A stretch of 64,000 nucleotides of DNA from Eumeta japonica (Eukaryota; Arthropoda; Insecta; Lepidoptera; Psychidae): NCBI GenBank assembly GCA_005406025.1, contig BGZK01000281.1:456379-520378 (forward strand), read 5' to 3'. Below, one piece after another: positions 25,240 to 35,860 of this stretch. Below the pieces are notes generated by a model. It saw only the letters and a list, made by a program, of their open reading frames with translations. It searched no databases and was not told where the DNA came from. The number at the start of each line of letters is the position of its first letter. Within the stretch, counting starts at the first letter, position 1. The translations under genes were made by a program, and so were the position numbers.

Positions 25240-25370
25240 ATACTAGCGAGTCGACGACAAAGGTTTTGTTGATCTCGATTTCGAGGTGGTACCACAGTCA
25301 CCAACTGGGGATCTGATGATGGGATCCCAGCGAAATCGAGGGACATCCTCAAGTATCATAAGAACGTATG
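25240..25370 (-). repeat. piece related to the 118-bp tandem repeat
   Basis: Reverse-strand blocks such as 'tcccatcatcagatcccc' and 'ggtaccacc' resemble the CCATCATCAGA and ATGGTACCATA blocks of the tandem array at 27726-28040. It is a diverged single copy in the opposite orientation. Confidence 0.4.
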
Positions 25371-25379
25371 TTTGAGCAC

Positions 25380-27720
25380 TATTTTTTTTATTTATTCAAG
25401 CCCTTACATCTGGCGGAAGCCACAGACTCCTTGCCATCACCCTGTGATATTAGTAGTTAAAGTAAATGTGATTGACATTGTGCCACGTTTGTTTATTGTA
25501 TTGTTTGCCTTGCTCCAAAAATATGCACAACTTTCATCTACAAACAGCTCTCATAACATACGAATCCGATTTGAAATATCATATATTATTGTATACGGTA
25601 ATATTTAAAAGAAGAGTCACATTGATTTATCTGCGGATTTCTTTCAGACTATTTCACGCACCCATCAGAACAAAGACCAATAAAATGAGTTCTTCTGTAC
25701 CGTACGTCAGTGGGATACACGCTGGACTAAAATCAATTTCCTGTTCTGTGACACGGGAAATTCGTTTACAGTACAGTTTCCGTGCGGGAGTAAGTTTGTC
25801 GTGAGTTGGTAAGATTCGTGTAATTTCCTGAATTTCTCAGACATTGAGTTTCAGTTCCATGCGTTTCTAATTTTTCATAAAACATATTTTGATATTTAAA
25901 AAAATATTGTAGTATACGCATTTATAAGCTCTATGAATAAGATTGTGAATTACTTCATCTATAAAAAAATATATATGGGCGGATACCGGTCATGCTGTTT
26001 GTTTATTTTAATACGATTATGAATACAGAAACTACTCCTATGAAACAAATAATGAACATACAGATGAAATAATCAGACTTACCAACAGCCAAACAAGCAA
26101 CGCTATAGCGGAGTTTATTCAAGTATTGGGTTTAATAAAAGCTAGACAATCATAAACTTAACATCGCACAATGTATCCATTACCGTTAAAGACTCGGAAT
26201 TAAAAGGAAAAACATTAAGTTAAAAAGTAAATAATAATAAGTAAATAAACAAATTATACACAATGTATTTTAACGTATTTCATGTGTGTTCATAGTGATG
26301 TTAGAGCATAGCCACGAATGTATACCACTGCATACAATATGGTGATATGGCCCTTTTACATGTACGAGTATATCGTGATGCACTTTACCCTAAAGCTTAT
26401 GGTCGCTTACTACTGCTAAAATGTATTGTTTGTTAGGATAGATGGTATATGACCACAGATATCTTCTGAACATCACTACAAATATGTATTAGATATATTA
26501 AAGCATATTATTTATCTAACAGGCAATAAATATTACATAGTTTGTAAATAACAATTTTAGATGAGAATGTTACGTGGTATTCGTGTTTTAGTTTTCAAAA
26601 TAAATTTTTATTTAACGTATTTGGGGTATATAATTTCGTGATAAAGTATTTGCAGATGCACTTTACATTTTTTTTTTGTCTAGGTTTTATTGTTTTACAT
26701 GTACATAGTCAATATGAAACTAACACATGGGTTTATGTTTTGAAATTTACCGTGTAAAGGTAATTTCATTATTACATAGGTAACTATAATTTTAACATGT
26801 GTACCATAGTTCATAAAGAAATTGGTATTCTGTATAAATATAATAAATACCAATTTCATTATGAATACATATTATTTATAGCTCACGTCCGAGGCGTGAT
26901 TTTAGAAATCATTCTCAATTATCAGGTGCTTATGAAAAGTCGCAAGCAACAGCTAACAATGTATATATGAAAATGTGTCAGTTGAACCCTTTCATTTGAT
27001 ACCCGACATGGAATCATTAATTTATTTATTTTTTGGTTTATGACTTTATGTCCTCTAGAGAGTGCCATATTTAATTTAATGTGACGTCACATATTCTTTA
27101 AGCAGCGGACAATTAAAACGCTTTTAACGATACCTCATTTAACAAACTATAATAAGTAGTTTAGAAATTATCAGGTAGCAGATAAAGAACTTATCAGATA
27201 TAGAAATTATCAGGTAACATACAAACCCACAGACATACACATTTATAATCCTCTCAAGTCAAATTTATAATCCTCTTTTTGCTTTGCCGTAGTTGGATGA
27301 AAACTTAATAAGAACTACGTATTGAAAACTAAAACTCAATGGAATATTTGTTTTCAGATTCATACTAGTTCTTTTTAGAAATTCGAGTTGTAAAATAGAC
27401 GACATAATTTATATCCATATACCATGAGTCATATACGACTCGTGAATTCATGATGAATGTAAGAGACTAGAGATTGAAGCTTCACTCCTGATGCAAAAAA
27501 AAATGCTTTTCCTTTGTGATATGAGCGATGAGCTTTATAAATGAATCTTATACTAATAAAAGAAATATAGATAAGACCTACGTTTTCAGTTAACTCAAAA
27601 AAAAGCTTGGAGTGCTTGATAGATATATCGATTTATATAGATTTATAATCTATAGTTATTTTTATATATATTTTGAGTACTTTTTGTTACTTTTTGATGT
27701 GAATTTGCAGTCAATAATTA
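25380..27720. other. unassigned AT-rich sequence
   Basis: Frames of 78 and 110 codons (25372-25608 and 25472-25804) overlap each other and show no known motif. A near-tandem 'agaaattatcaggta' occurs around 27165-27225, and a 12-bp hairpin (aaattggtat type) at 26818-26868. Confidence 0.4.
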
Positions 27721-27725
27721 TTGAA

Positions 27726-28040
27726 CTCGAAGGGTTTAATAGAGGTCATTGAAAAGTTTCAGTTTCCATCTTCCAGTTCCATCATCAGATCGTCCTAGTG
27801 CCATGTATTAAACTCTTGACAACAAACTATATGAGTTCAAATTCGAGGAGTTTACTGATAGTTATCGAAGAGCTCCACTATCCATCTCCAGAGCCCATCA
27901 TCAGAACCTTATCACTAAATATATTAGTGCAAGGATCGCGTAAAAACATATCAATTTCCCAAACTGGAGAAGTTTATTAATAGCTATTGAAGAGTTTCAG
28001 TATTCACCTCTTGGCTTCATTATCAGATTAGCTCGATGGT
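27726..28040 (+). repeat. ~118-bp tandem repeat, three diverged units
   Basis: Units begin near 27726, 27843 and 27962. Each carries the same blocks in order: a gaggagtttactgatag-like start, 'attgaagagtttcag', 'ccatctccag', 'catcatcagatc', and a variable remainder. They are roughly 65-75% alike by eye. From memory, this sequence also occurs as dispersed repeats in other Lepidoptera. Confidence 0.7.
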
Positions 28041-28044
28041 ACCA

Positions 28045-29640
28045 TATAACACATTGTCAATCACATTTCATACACTTCTACGTCAAAAAGGGTAGAGCTG
28101 TAGGAGAATGCTCATATTATTATAATCGTATAGAGTTATGATGTATTAATTACATATGTATATATCTGTAAGTAAAATACATAGAGACACGCAAAATACA
28201 ATTTGTTGTGCATTACCACCACTATGTAGCGCTCACGCGCGCCGCAATTTTTTTCCGACATTTTACGCTGAAATTTTTTCTACTGCGTATGCTTAATTCA
28301 TATGAAAACCTAGCTGAGTAATGTATGTTCATAATGAAAAAAGAATCATGTAAGTCTAACGAGTGGTTTTGGGGTTATAAATACACAAACGGACAATCAG
28401 ACAGAGAGATATACATAATAACATGTAAAGACGTTCAAAAACAAATATGGTTACAAAGTCAATGCTGTCTATGCAAACATCATCGACAGGGTGTTGCATT
28501 TTTAAACCTGTATGGTAGATACGCTTAGAGATTTAAATTGATATAATACATACGCATAAAATAATAAAAAGTCGCATGCAGACAATAGTCTTACAAAAGT
28601 AAGACTTACAAAATTACGAAAAATAATTTGATATTGACGAATCACGGTGAAAAACCTCATTCCTTTTGTTGAGACATTTGAACCGGGTCCGTTGATTACT
28701 CGGAAAAGGTTATTTTGTAACAACGGAAGCTGCCCAGGAAGAGATGGGCTATACAAATGTCATGTCAAATTTAACAATTGTTTAAATTGAACATTTTTAG
28801 AAAAGGTTCAGAGACGTAATCGAGAACGGCGAAGGATAATTAATTCAAGCCAGCATTATGTTTACCGGGCGGTGGGTAAACGGCGATAAATTATGAAGTA
28901 TACAAACTGGTGTATCATGTTAATTTATATTAATATGGGATTGTTATCTTGTAATTCAAGAAAAAAAAAAAAACGATAAATTTCATTTACTTGTATTTAT
29001 TGGTTAGCCATCGCTGACACCGTTTTGATAAATAGTTTTTTGCCGTTATTATAAACATTAGTATTTACTATGAATTCATAAATTTTAATGTGGTAAATAG
29101 TTAAATCGATACTATAGGTTCAGAAAATTTTGGATTAAATATAGTGTATATAATACTATCGACTAATCGACTGACAAAAATATAAATGTGATGGAAAAAT
29201 GGTGAGATTATAGTTTACATAATGTAGAGACCCATACAAGGTAAGGATTTTTAGAAATTCAATTTTTAAGGGGATATAAAAGAGGTCTTATATATTTATG
29301 TCGATATCGATTTATTTTTTATTTAAACTTCTTTACGTACCTTCCACCCGATACAATAAAAATATTTAGATATGTTGCATATGCATACGGAAAAAAACCG
29401 AAAACAAAACTAGCTTTGGTTCCCGTATTAGTCTGCGTATTTTTATTATTGAAATGAAATACTGCACTGACTATAAAAAAAATTCTTTAATAAAATACTA
29501 CGGTATTTCTAAAGTCTAATAGCTTCCTAACATTTATCCTTGGCTTCGTCTAGATATTTGTACTACTACATCGATTGTAAATATTTTTTACACAGAAAAC
29601 AATACCGTCCCACAGTAATATAGCATATATTTTGTTGTAA
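28045..29640. other. unassigned AT-rich sequence
   Basis: No gene recognised. The 29220-29290 stretch ('attcaatttttaaggggat') resembles fragments of common lepidopteran repeats but is too short to name. Confidence 0.4.
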
Positions 29641-29644
29641 AGCT

Positions 29645-29950
29645 AATACTAACTCCATTTATGTCGAAATCGAAACTGTGACCAGTAGCGCAATCGAAGT
29701 TGAAAGCAGGACATGGAGCAAAATCGAAAGTCGAGAAGACCGGTACCGAAACCGAAAAGGCAATGGATGTCGAAATCCAGCATAGGAACAGAACTAACAA
29801 TAGCAAAGTGATCATGATCGCTATCGGAAGCAGTGTTAGGGTGAGGATGGAAACCGTAACCAGGATTGAGATTAATAAGCATGATCGATTAAAGATGAAG
29901 GAATATATTCTATTTCCACGTAGACGAAGCCGTGGTCGGAAAGCTAGTTG
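29645..29950 (+). mobile_element. 'GAATCG-type' repeat with a Helitron-like 3' end
   Basis: A purine-rich series of diverged units ('gtcgaaatcgaaac', 'gaaaccgtaaccaggattgag') ends in 'gacgaagccgtggtcggaaag' followed by CTAG at 29944-29947 and then T. A short GC-rich hairpin plus CTAG before T is the 3' signature of Helitrons. No 5' end or Rep/helicase sequence was found here, so it would be a non-autonomous copy. The 92-codon frame is a compositional artefact. Confidence 0.5.
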
Positions 29951-30399
29951 TTTGCATTTTAAGAAAACGTCTCACTGATGCATCCCATTAAAAAGTTATT
30001 AAACTTATTGTCAAACATATTATTCAACGTCCTTAATTTTATTTTACTATCATAGTTATGATTTGGATCATTTTAATTTTCTTTAGGAATAAAAAAGATT
30101 TAAAGATCTCCAACCGATCATTTCTGAGCTGGGTGTATCAATTTTAAATACGCGTTCTACTGTACTATTTAATTTGGAGAGAATATGGCAACATTTTAAC
30201 TAGATTCAGTGTTCCTACAAAAGATGATATAAACACAGATTGAATGATCGTCTAGCTAAACAATGTTGAAAAGCTTAGAAATTCGTTCCATTAACTCTTG
30301 AAATAAATTTAAGTGATTGTTCTTATCCGATTGTCGACAGCAAAGGAGAAGGTTATGTTTATCAATATTTTTTTTAAATTCATTATTTATTTTTTAGCA

Positions 30400-30640
30400 C
30401 GAGCTGCAGCAGCTCGGTATTTAAGAGCGTTCGTTCATAACAGATAGGATCGAGTTGAATCCTGCCCCGGACGAGTTGACCAATGAGTTTTTCACTTAAG
30501 TTAAGTTAAACCATGTGTTTCGTGCCTCTGAGAGCACGCTAAGTCGCGGGATATCGGACGGCGGTGACAACGGCCTTTAATAGCCTTCATTCTGTACCGA
30601 GCTAGTGTGGAGTCTAAATTAATAGACTATTGGGGAACAT
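30400..30640 (+). repeat. tRNA-derived SINE, copy 2
   Basis: A tRNA-like head ('cagctcggtatttaagagcg' as box A, then 'gagttgaatcctgcc' as box B) is followed by 'cacttaagttaagttaaac', 'cgtgcctctgagagcacg' and a tail ending near 'gagtctaaattaa'. These tail blocks match the reverse-strand SINE at 720-985 in the same order, which supports one family. Confidence 0.6.
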
Positions 30641-30649
30641 GCTTCAGTA

Positions 30650-31300
30650 ATGAAGCGATCAATTATAAAGAGTCTGAACAACAAAATACATTGAAGTCAT
30701 TTTAACCACTTTTATAAATATATATACTTGTAAATATGATATGGAGACACCTCTGAAAAATACAGCCCACCTTTCTATTAAGAAAATTATCTAAAAATTC
30801 TATTAGATAGATCTAATGACCCCTGAAAATTCACAAAAAATTCTATGGTCGTGAAGATCAAAGTATTTCGAATTCTTTTAGCCTGTATTTGTAAACAAAC
30901 CTGTCAAGTACAATACGGGCCGTTAACCTCGGGGGAGGCGCTCTCTATTTACGATTCCCTCGTGTCGCTGATTTTGCGAGCAAATGATGTTAAAATAAAT
31001 AACCCTTATAAAATTCTGTACACGAGGCCGGCGCCGATGCGATTACTCGCGCCCGCCGCTAGGTGGCGTCCACGAGTCGGTGAACACGGTACACTCATTT
31101 ACATAATACAGCGTATATCTCGGAATAAAAGATATTCTTAGAATAAAAAATATTCTGGTTGGACGCGAGTAAAAACCGAAATTGTTTTTCAGAGCTTACG
31201 CTGAAAAAGTTTCAAAAACATCATAATGTTTTTGGTGATGTGTTCAACGCGGACAAGTTGTGTCCGTTAGCATAAAGTTCTAGTACTTTATTATGACATA
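30650..31300. other. unassigned, with a small GC-rich patch
   Basis: A 98-codon forward frame (30845-31141) ends in a GC-rich patch at 31020-31085 ('ccggcgccgatgcg'). I see no domain in it and do not call it a gene. Confidence 0.35.
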
Positions 31301-31304
31301 TTTA

Positions 31305-31588
31305 AGGGACAAACGAGCTTGCTCGTTATCAGAGAATAAACAGATGGTAATCGCCGTCCATGAATCCTCGCAACCCTAGAGAAGTCACCAGCACGTCTCT
31401 GGCTTTTCTGATAGGCAAATGATATCCGATGGAAAGATGATTGATAGGGGGGAGATGGGAAGATGGAAGCTGTTTCTTCATATTTTTATTCTGTGATATC
31501 TCACAGATCGGTGAGATACCTCTCGCCGATCGAACAGGGCCATTTCCGTGCTGCTGGCAAATTGGACACAGCATGGCTCTACCAGTCT
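31305..31588 (-). repeat. lepidopteran LINE/SINE 3'-tail repeat, copy 2
   Basis: Begins 'ggacaaacgagcttgctcg', then 'ggtaatcgccgtccatgaat', 'ctagagaagtcaccagcacg', and ends 'cagcatggctctaccag'. Block order is the same as in 5605-5915 and 43329-43613. Confidence 0.65.
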
Positions 31589-32029
31589 ACTGCTCTTCGT
31601 AACGTCATCTACATCTCCATTAGCTATCTTCGACCTTATCTTTAGCAAAATCATTATAAATCACATAAAGCACTTTAAGTTATAAAAGACTCGCAATCGA
31701 CATTTCATTGTTACTTGCGATGTTTATGATAACATCAGTTTATTCGCGCACTCAAATAATTATAAATTACTGTAAATTAATTCCAAGCCTTGACCATTAT
31801 ACGAAATGATAGATAGTCGATAAACGCTTTCGCATTCGTGGTTGCGTGGTTATAATGATATGGTCGCTATAAGTAACACACGTTCAGAGTGAGATGAGTA
31901 CTGCCTCCATTTAATCTAGCACTATTTATTTTGAGCATATTCACTCTGATTGCTTTTATGCATCTGGATGTACAATTAGAATGAAATATATGTTTTTTGT
32001 CAAGAAAAGCATATACAATATTTATTTTC

Positions 32030-32095
32030 GGAATCGGTATGAGGATTCGACCGAGATCGGGAGCGATACTGGAATGGAACTGATGTAAAATATGA
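32030..32095 (+). repeat. short 'GAATCG-type' repeat piece
   Basis: Units 'ggaatcggtatgaggattcg' and 'gagatcgggagcg' belong to the same loose purine-rich family as 29645-29950. Confidence 0.45.
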
Positions 32096-32099
32096 TGGA

Positions 32100-34190
32100 T
32101 CCTTAGTTTTAATTACATGATAGCTAATGAATATATAAAGTATTTTTTTATTCGTAAAAATTATGGTCAAGCTTTATTTGTCCGAAGCGCGATTTACTTA
32201 AGAAATGCGAGGAATTTTCGGACTTAGGACCGTAATTTAATTAACGAAGATTTATTTTTACTGTTTCACCATATTAATTATCTTTCCCACGGAAAAAATG
32301 CGAAATATTTGTTATTCACATAACAATAAATTGAATGTGAATTATTCTTATAAATCACAACTGAGTATCTTGATTTATATGAAATGAAATTATCTAGGTA
32401 TATGTAAACAGTCGTTGCTGATTTGATTATTTTAGATTTTGCTTCGCTACTACTATTTTATAGTTTTACTATATTAGAAATTTTACTTCGACATATACCG
32501 ATAGGAAATTAAGAAAATTATCCATATTTTTTTTTGTTTTGGATTTGCATAAATGTATTTTGTATGTATATGTAAATTGAACGTATAACTCCGCTAAGAA
32601 AATTTATTTTATTATGTAAATTAAGGGAGTTAGTTATTCTTTCAGTACGATTTTTGAAAACGAATAATTTGATAAAAATAGTTATTATTGCTCGACATGT
32701 ATTAAAAAAATGTTATTTTAAAATATTTTGATAAACAGTCGCTAGCAACCGCCACCTCAAACTGAGTCAGTTCGAGGAGGGTGGAGGGTTAAGGTGCAAA
32801 GTCCCTCCATCCGAAATAAAAAAATTGTGGGAGTGTACGCATCGGTAAGCGTTAAATTAAACCGGACACGAGTTGTCAATTAAAATCAGAATCCTATGGG
32901 CGTATATAAAAATTATAATGTATTTAAAAATTAAGAACCTAATGCAATTGAATTAACATACCGTTTCATAATTGATAATCCGTTTACGATACAACTTTTC
33001 AATTACAAGTTGATACTTTTATTTTAGCGCGTACGCGCCTTTAGCCTCGAGAAAAATATTTACTCCTTTAATTTTACGCGCTGCTTCCAGTGAGATGAAC
33101 TGGTTCTAATGCAAAGAGTAGGTATCAGAAATTCAATTTGGTTTCCGTTTTTGCGGATTACACAGTTCACGTGTAAGTAATTACACTTCCAGGCTTCCTA
33201 AATTACTGGTAAGGACAAAATATGAACTGAAGCCCGTTCAATGAAACGTCTGTCAAAATGACACGCTAGCTTTTGGTGAATAGCTTAAAATTTAAATAAC
33301 AAAATTTATCCAAATAAACATTACGACAGGCACTGTTTTAGTTTTTTTTTAATAAACAAATAAAAGAACTTAATTTAATTTTTGTAGTTGTCGATAGCAA
33401 GTAAAATATATTCTTTCGCGTATATGTCGCAAGAAATAAGTCACTGTAAGATAAATGTAAAATGTAATTATAACCAATTTTGAGAGTGATAGCTTCGTAA
33501 TAATAATAAAAATAATGATGAGAGGGGTGATCCATCACTGTTTGGTTAAAAGCGCCCCGATATCAGTATTCCGGGTGACCTTCGATAGATTTATAGATGA
33601 ATTTTTACCAAAATATTCTATAAATTGTAACTATATTTAATTATCTCAATAAGTACTTGCGTTTGTAGCAACATATCTGCAGAAAATTTTTCAATAATTC
33701 TAAAATTCGGTTTTCCAAACTGAACTCGCTTCTTACAGGTTTTATAACTATTCCCTTATCAATATAAGTCTGCGGAACAGTACTCTTTTTGGTAAATAAT
33801 CAGTACATACTTGAAACTTCGTGAGTGGCTTCCTTTTGATGGGCCCACCGACCTTTCTCCCTACGGCTTTTTTTCGAAAGTGCTGCGTTTTCAAATAAGC
33901 ATGATCTAAATATGTCGAATACATAAGTTTTTTTTTCTTGATGAGTACATACTTAGTTTTAATATGTTCAGAAGTTAATTTAATAAGAAATTCGAAAAAT
34001 ATTTCGTCCAAAAAAAATATTACACCGACGAGCTTTTCTACCACTTCGAATACGCGGTACTCAAGCATTTTTGTTTTACAATACATATGTAGTTTTACTT
34101 AATTGTTTAATTGTACAATTTGCTTAAATGCACACTTTTGCCCAGTGTTTAATAAACATTAATGTTATAAAGTGATCACTTTACTTTGAA
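32100..34190. other. unassigned; possible conserved noncoding stretch at 32735-33130
   Basis: The 32735-33130 stretch is GC-richer and non-repetitive, with several homeodomain-like AATTAA cores. It might be regulatory. A 112-codon reverse frame (33748-34086) has a basic C-terminal part but no family I recognise; I leave it uncalled. Confidence 0.35.
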
Positions 34191-34253
34191 AAAAATTGAA
34201 AACGAGATCGGGATTGACAGCAAGATCAATTAATGTAAGAGGTGAAGGAATTC

Positions 34254-34308
<55 letters not shown>
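34254..34308. repeat. (TA)n microsatellite
   Basis: About 50 bp of uninterrupted TA. It follows a short 'gagatcgggattgac' piece of the purine-rich repeat at 34195-34250. Confidence 0.95.
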
Positions 34309-34560
34309 GCGGACAAGTAGTGGGTAAAAGTTAGTTACAGTATATTATACGGCCTATAATCGATACCACCAAAAACTCTATTTATATTTTCACGGGTAAT
34401 ATTTTATTAATCTAAATCTAAATACATATACGAAATGCTATTGTTCGTTTGTAAAGACAGGATTTTTTCCATCACCACAAATCTCAATCAACTTTCCGTT
34501 GGGGTGGTAAACATCCCTTGGTCTTGGTCTCATGGTGAGAGTACGGGAGTTTGGTTGCGG

Positions 34561-34609
34561 TGGGTGGAAGTGGGTGGTTGTGGGTGGAAGTGGGCGGTTG
34601 TGGGTGGCG
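34561..34609 (+). repeat. 20-bp G-rich minisatellite with G-quadruplex motif
   Basis: GGG tracts start at 34562, 34572, 34582, 34592 and 34602, exactly 10 bp apart, with 7-base spacers of the TGGAAGT/TGGTTGT type. The true repeat unit is 20 bp, about 2.5 copies. The pattern satisfies the usual G3N1-7 rule for a quadruplex on the forward strand. Confidence 0.9.
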
Positions 34610-34649
34610 AAACTGTGAAAAAATATATAACTGTCCTTTTCTAACTTAT

Positions 34650-34900
34650 GGAAACTTATGGAAATGATCTAGAAAACTCCAAAATGTGTGCAACTGTTAA
34701 AATCGATCTGGAATATTCTAGAAGGTTCTAAGAATTTCTGGAATGATCTAAAAAGTTCCAAAATGTGTGCAACTGTTAAAATCAATATGAAATATTCTAG
34801 AAGGTTCTAAGAATTTCTGGAATGATCTAAAAAGTTCTAAAATGTGTGCAACTGGTAAAATCAATATCGAATGTTCTAGGAAGTTCTAAAAAATATATGA
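34650..34900 (+). repeat. 79-bp tandem repeat, about three copies
   Basis: The marker 'aaaatgtgtgcaactg' starts at 34681, 34760 and 34839, giving a period of 79 bp. Copies are highly similar in the middle and diverge in the last unit. A partial copy precedes the first marker ('gaaatgatctagaaaactcc'). Confidence 0.95.
34711..34887. promoter_or_regulatory. clustered heat-shock elements (HSF-type sites)
   Basis: At 34711-34728 there are four perfect alternating units, GAAnnTTCnnGAAnnTTC. The 5-bp phase continues to 34758, with TTC at 34736 and 34756, GAA at 34741 and one-base variants between. The second copy keeps the phase from 34790 to 34837 (first GAA changed to AAA). The third, from 34869, is partly degenerate. 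Heat-shock factor trimers bind contiguous inverted nGAAn pentamers, and three or more units normally suffice. Activity is inferred, not shown. Confidence 0.75.
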
Positions 34901-34939
34901 AATGAACTAATTCTTTGACTCATAAGGACTTCTAAAATT

Positions 34940-34977
34940 TTCTAGAATTTTCCGTCATATTGCAGAATATTCTGGAA
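34940..34977. promoter_or_regulatory. two further perfect three-unit heat-shock elements
   Basis: TTCTAGAATTTTC at 34940-34952 is TTCnnGAAnnTTC, and GAATATTCTGGAA at 34965-34977 is GAAnnTTCnnGAA. Both match the minimal HSF trimer site exactly. The second overlaps the start of the helicase remnant. Confidence 0.7.
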
Positions 34978-35529
34978 CGCTCTACTATCATCAAAAAAAT
35001 TCAGAAAGATCCATGGTGGTCTGTCACTAATGAAAATAAACTTGAAAACAACATTATCCAGGAAATGATTCCGAGAGAAGAGAAAATCTACATGTCAATA
35101 GATACAATGACTGATGAACAGGAAAGCATCAAATTTCCTACTGAATTTTAAAATCAATTGAATGGTCCAGGAATGCCATCATACTGTCTTAGGTTAAAAG
35201 TTGGTTTACTAATTATTTTATTACGAAATCTCAACTCGCCGAAACTGTGTAATGGTACGAGACTCTGCATCAAACAGCTACAAAATAACATCATCGAAGC
35301 CGGTATAATGACTGGTAAAGAAAAGGGACAGATAGTATTTATACCACGGATAGCTTTAATATAAGCACGGGGCCAAACATTCCAATACCGTGGCGTTTAC
35401 TTAAAGGTACCATGCTTTGCACACGACCAATTATACGTCGCATGCTCACCAGTAGAATCACCTCGAAACTTGTTCATTTACAGTCCAGACAATAAAAATA
35501 TAAATGTAGTCTATAAGCAAGTATCGTAA
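34960..35529 (+). pseudogene. Helitron Pif1-type helicase, C-terminal remnant
   Basis: One reading frame runs from about 34960 to a stop at 35527-35529, with in-frame TAA codons at 35149-35151 and 35362-35364. It shows, in order: IIQEMIPREEKIYMSID (family: a GEEKxYxSIDT block), FPTEF, the GMPxxCLRLKVG block, IILLRNLN, LCNGTRL, IPRIALI, then GQTF...LK, FAHDQLYVACS, and a LFIYSPDNK...NVVYK ending. These are the C-terminal helicase motifs of Helitron RepHel proteins. Between IPRIALI and GQTF about 25 residues expected in the family (leading into motif V) are missing. In the last motif the usual arginine after LYVACS is proline. The N-terminal Rep, Walker A and Walker B parts are absent. It is a dead fragment of a protein that normally unwinds the element during rolling-circle-like transposition. 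Confidence 0.85.
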
Positions 35530-35860
35530 AAAAATTAAAAAAAGTGTGATCAAAAAAAAAAGTGTAAATGTGTAATATAATATGTATATGCATTTGTAAT
35601 ATGTAATATATATATAATATAATATGTAAATAATCGTGTAAATGAAACATAAATTTTCCATTTACTAACGTGTTTCTTATTTTAATTTATAATTATTTCA
35701 ATTCGTTAATTACTTATTTAATTTGATGTACTTTAAATACACCGTATGTTTAATTATCCAACAAGTCTCTCAATATCTAAGATAGAAATGTATAATATCT
35801 ACGTTAAAAAATGACTCCTTAAATATCTTTTATACCGTAAAACATGCGATGTATTTTAAA
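35530..35860. other. AT-rich Helitron 3' region
   Basis: A-rich and TA-rich noncoding tail of the Helitron between the helicase stop and the terminal hairpin. Reverse-strand tyrosine/isoleucine-rich frames here are artefacts of TA repeats. Confidence 0.6.

Noticed and set aside
29588..29978. Three overlapping frames of 75-92 codons
   Set aside because: Low-complexity products of the GAATCG-type repeat.
33748..34086. 112-codon reverse frame with a basic C-terminal part
   Set aside because: No recognisable family; the length is within what AT-rich noncoding DNA gives by chance in 64 kb.
35458..35661. Tyr/Ile-rich reverse frame
   Set aside because: Antisense of the TA-rich Helitron tail.
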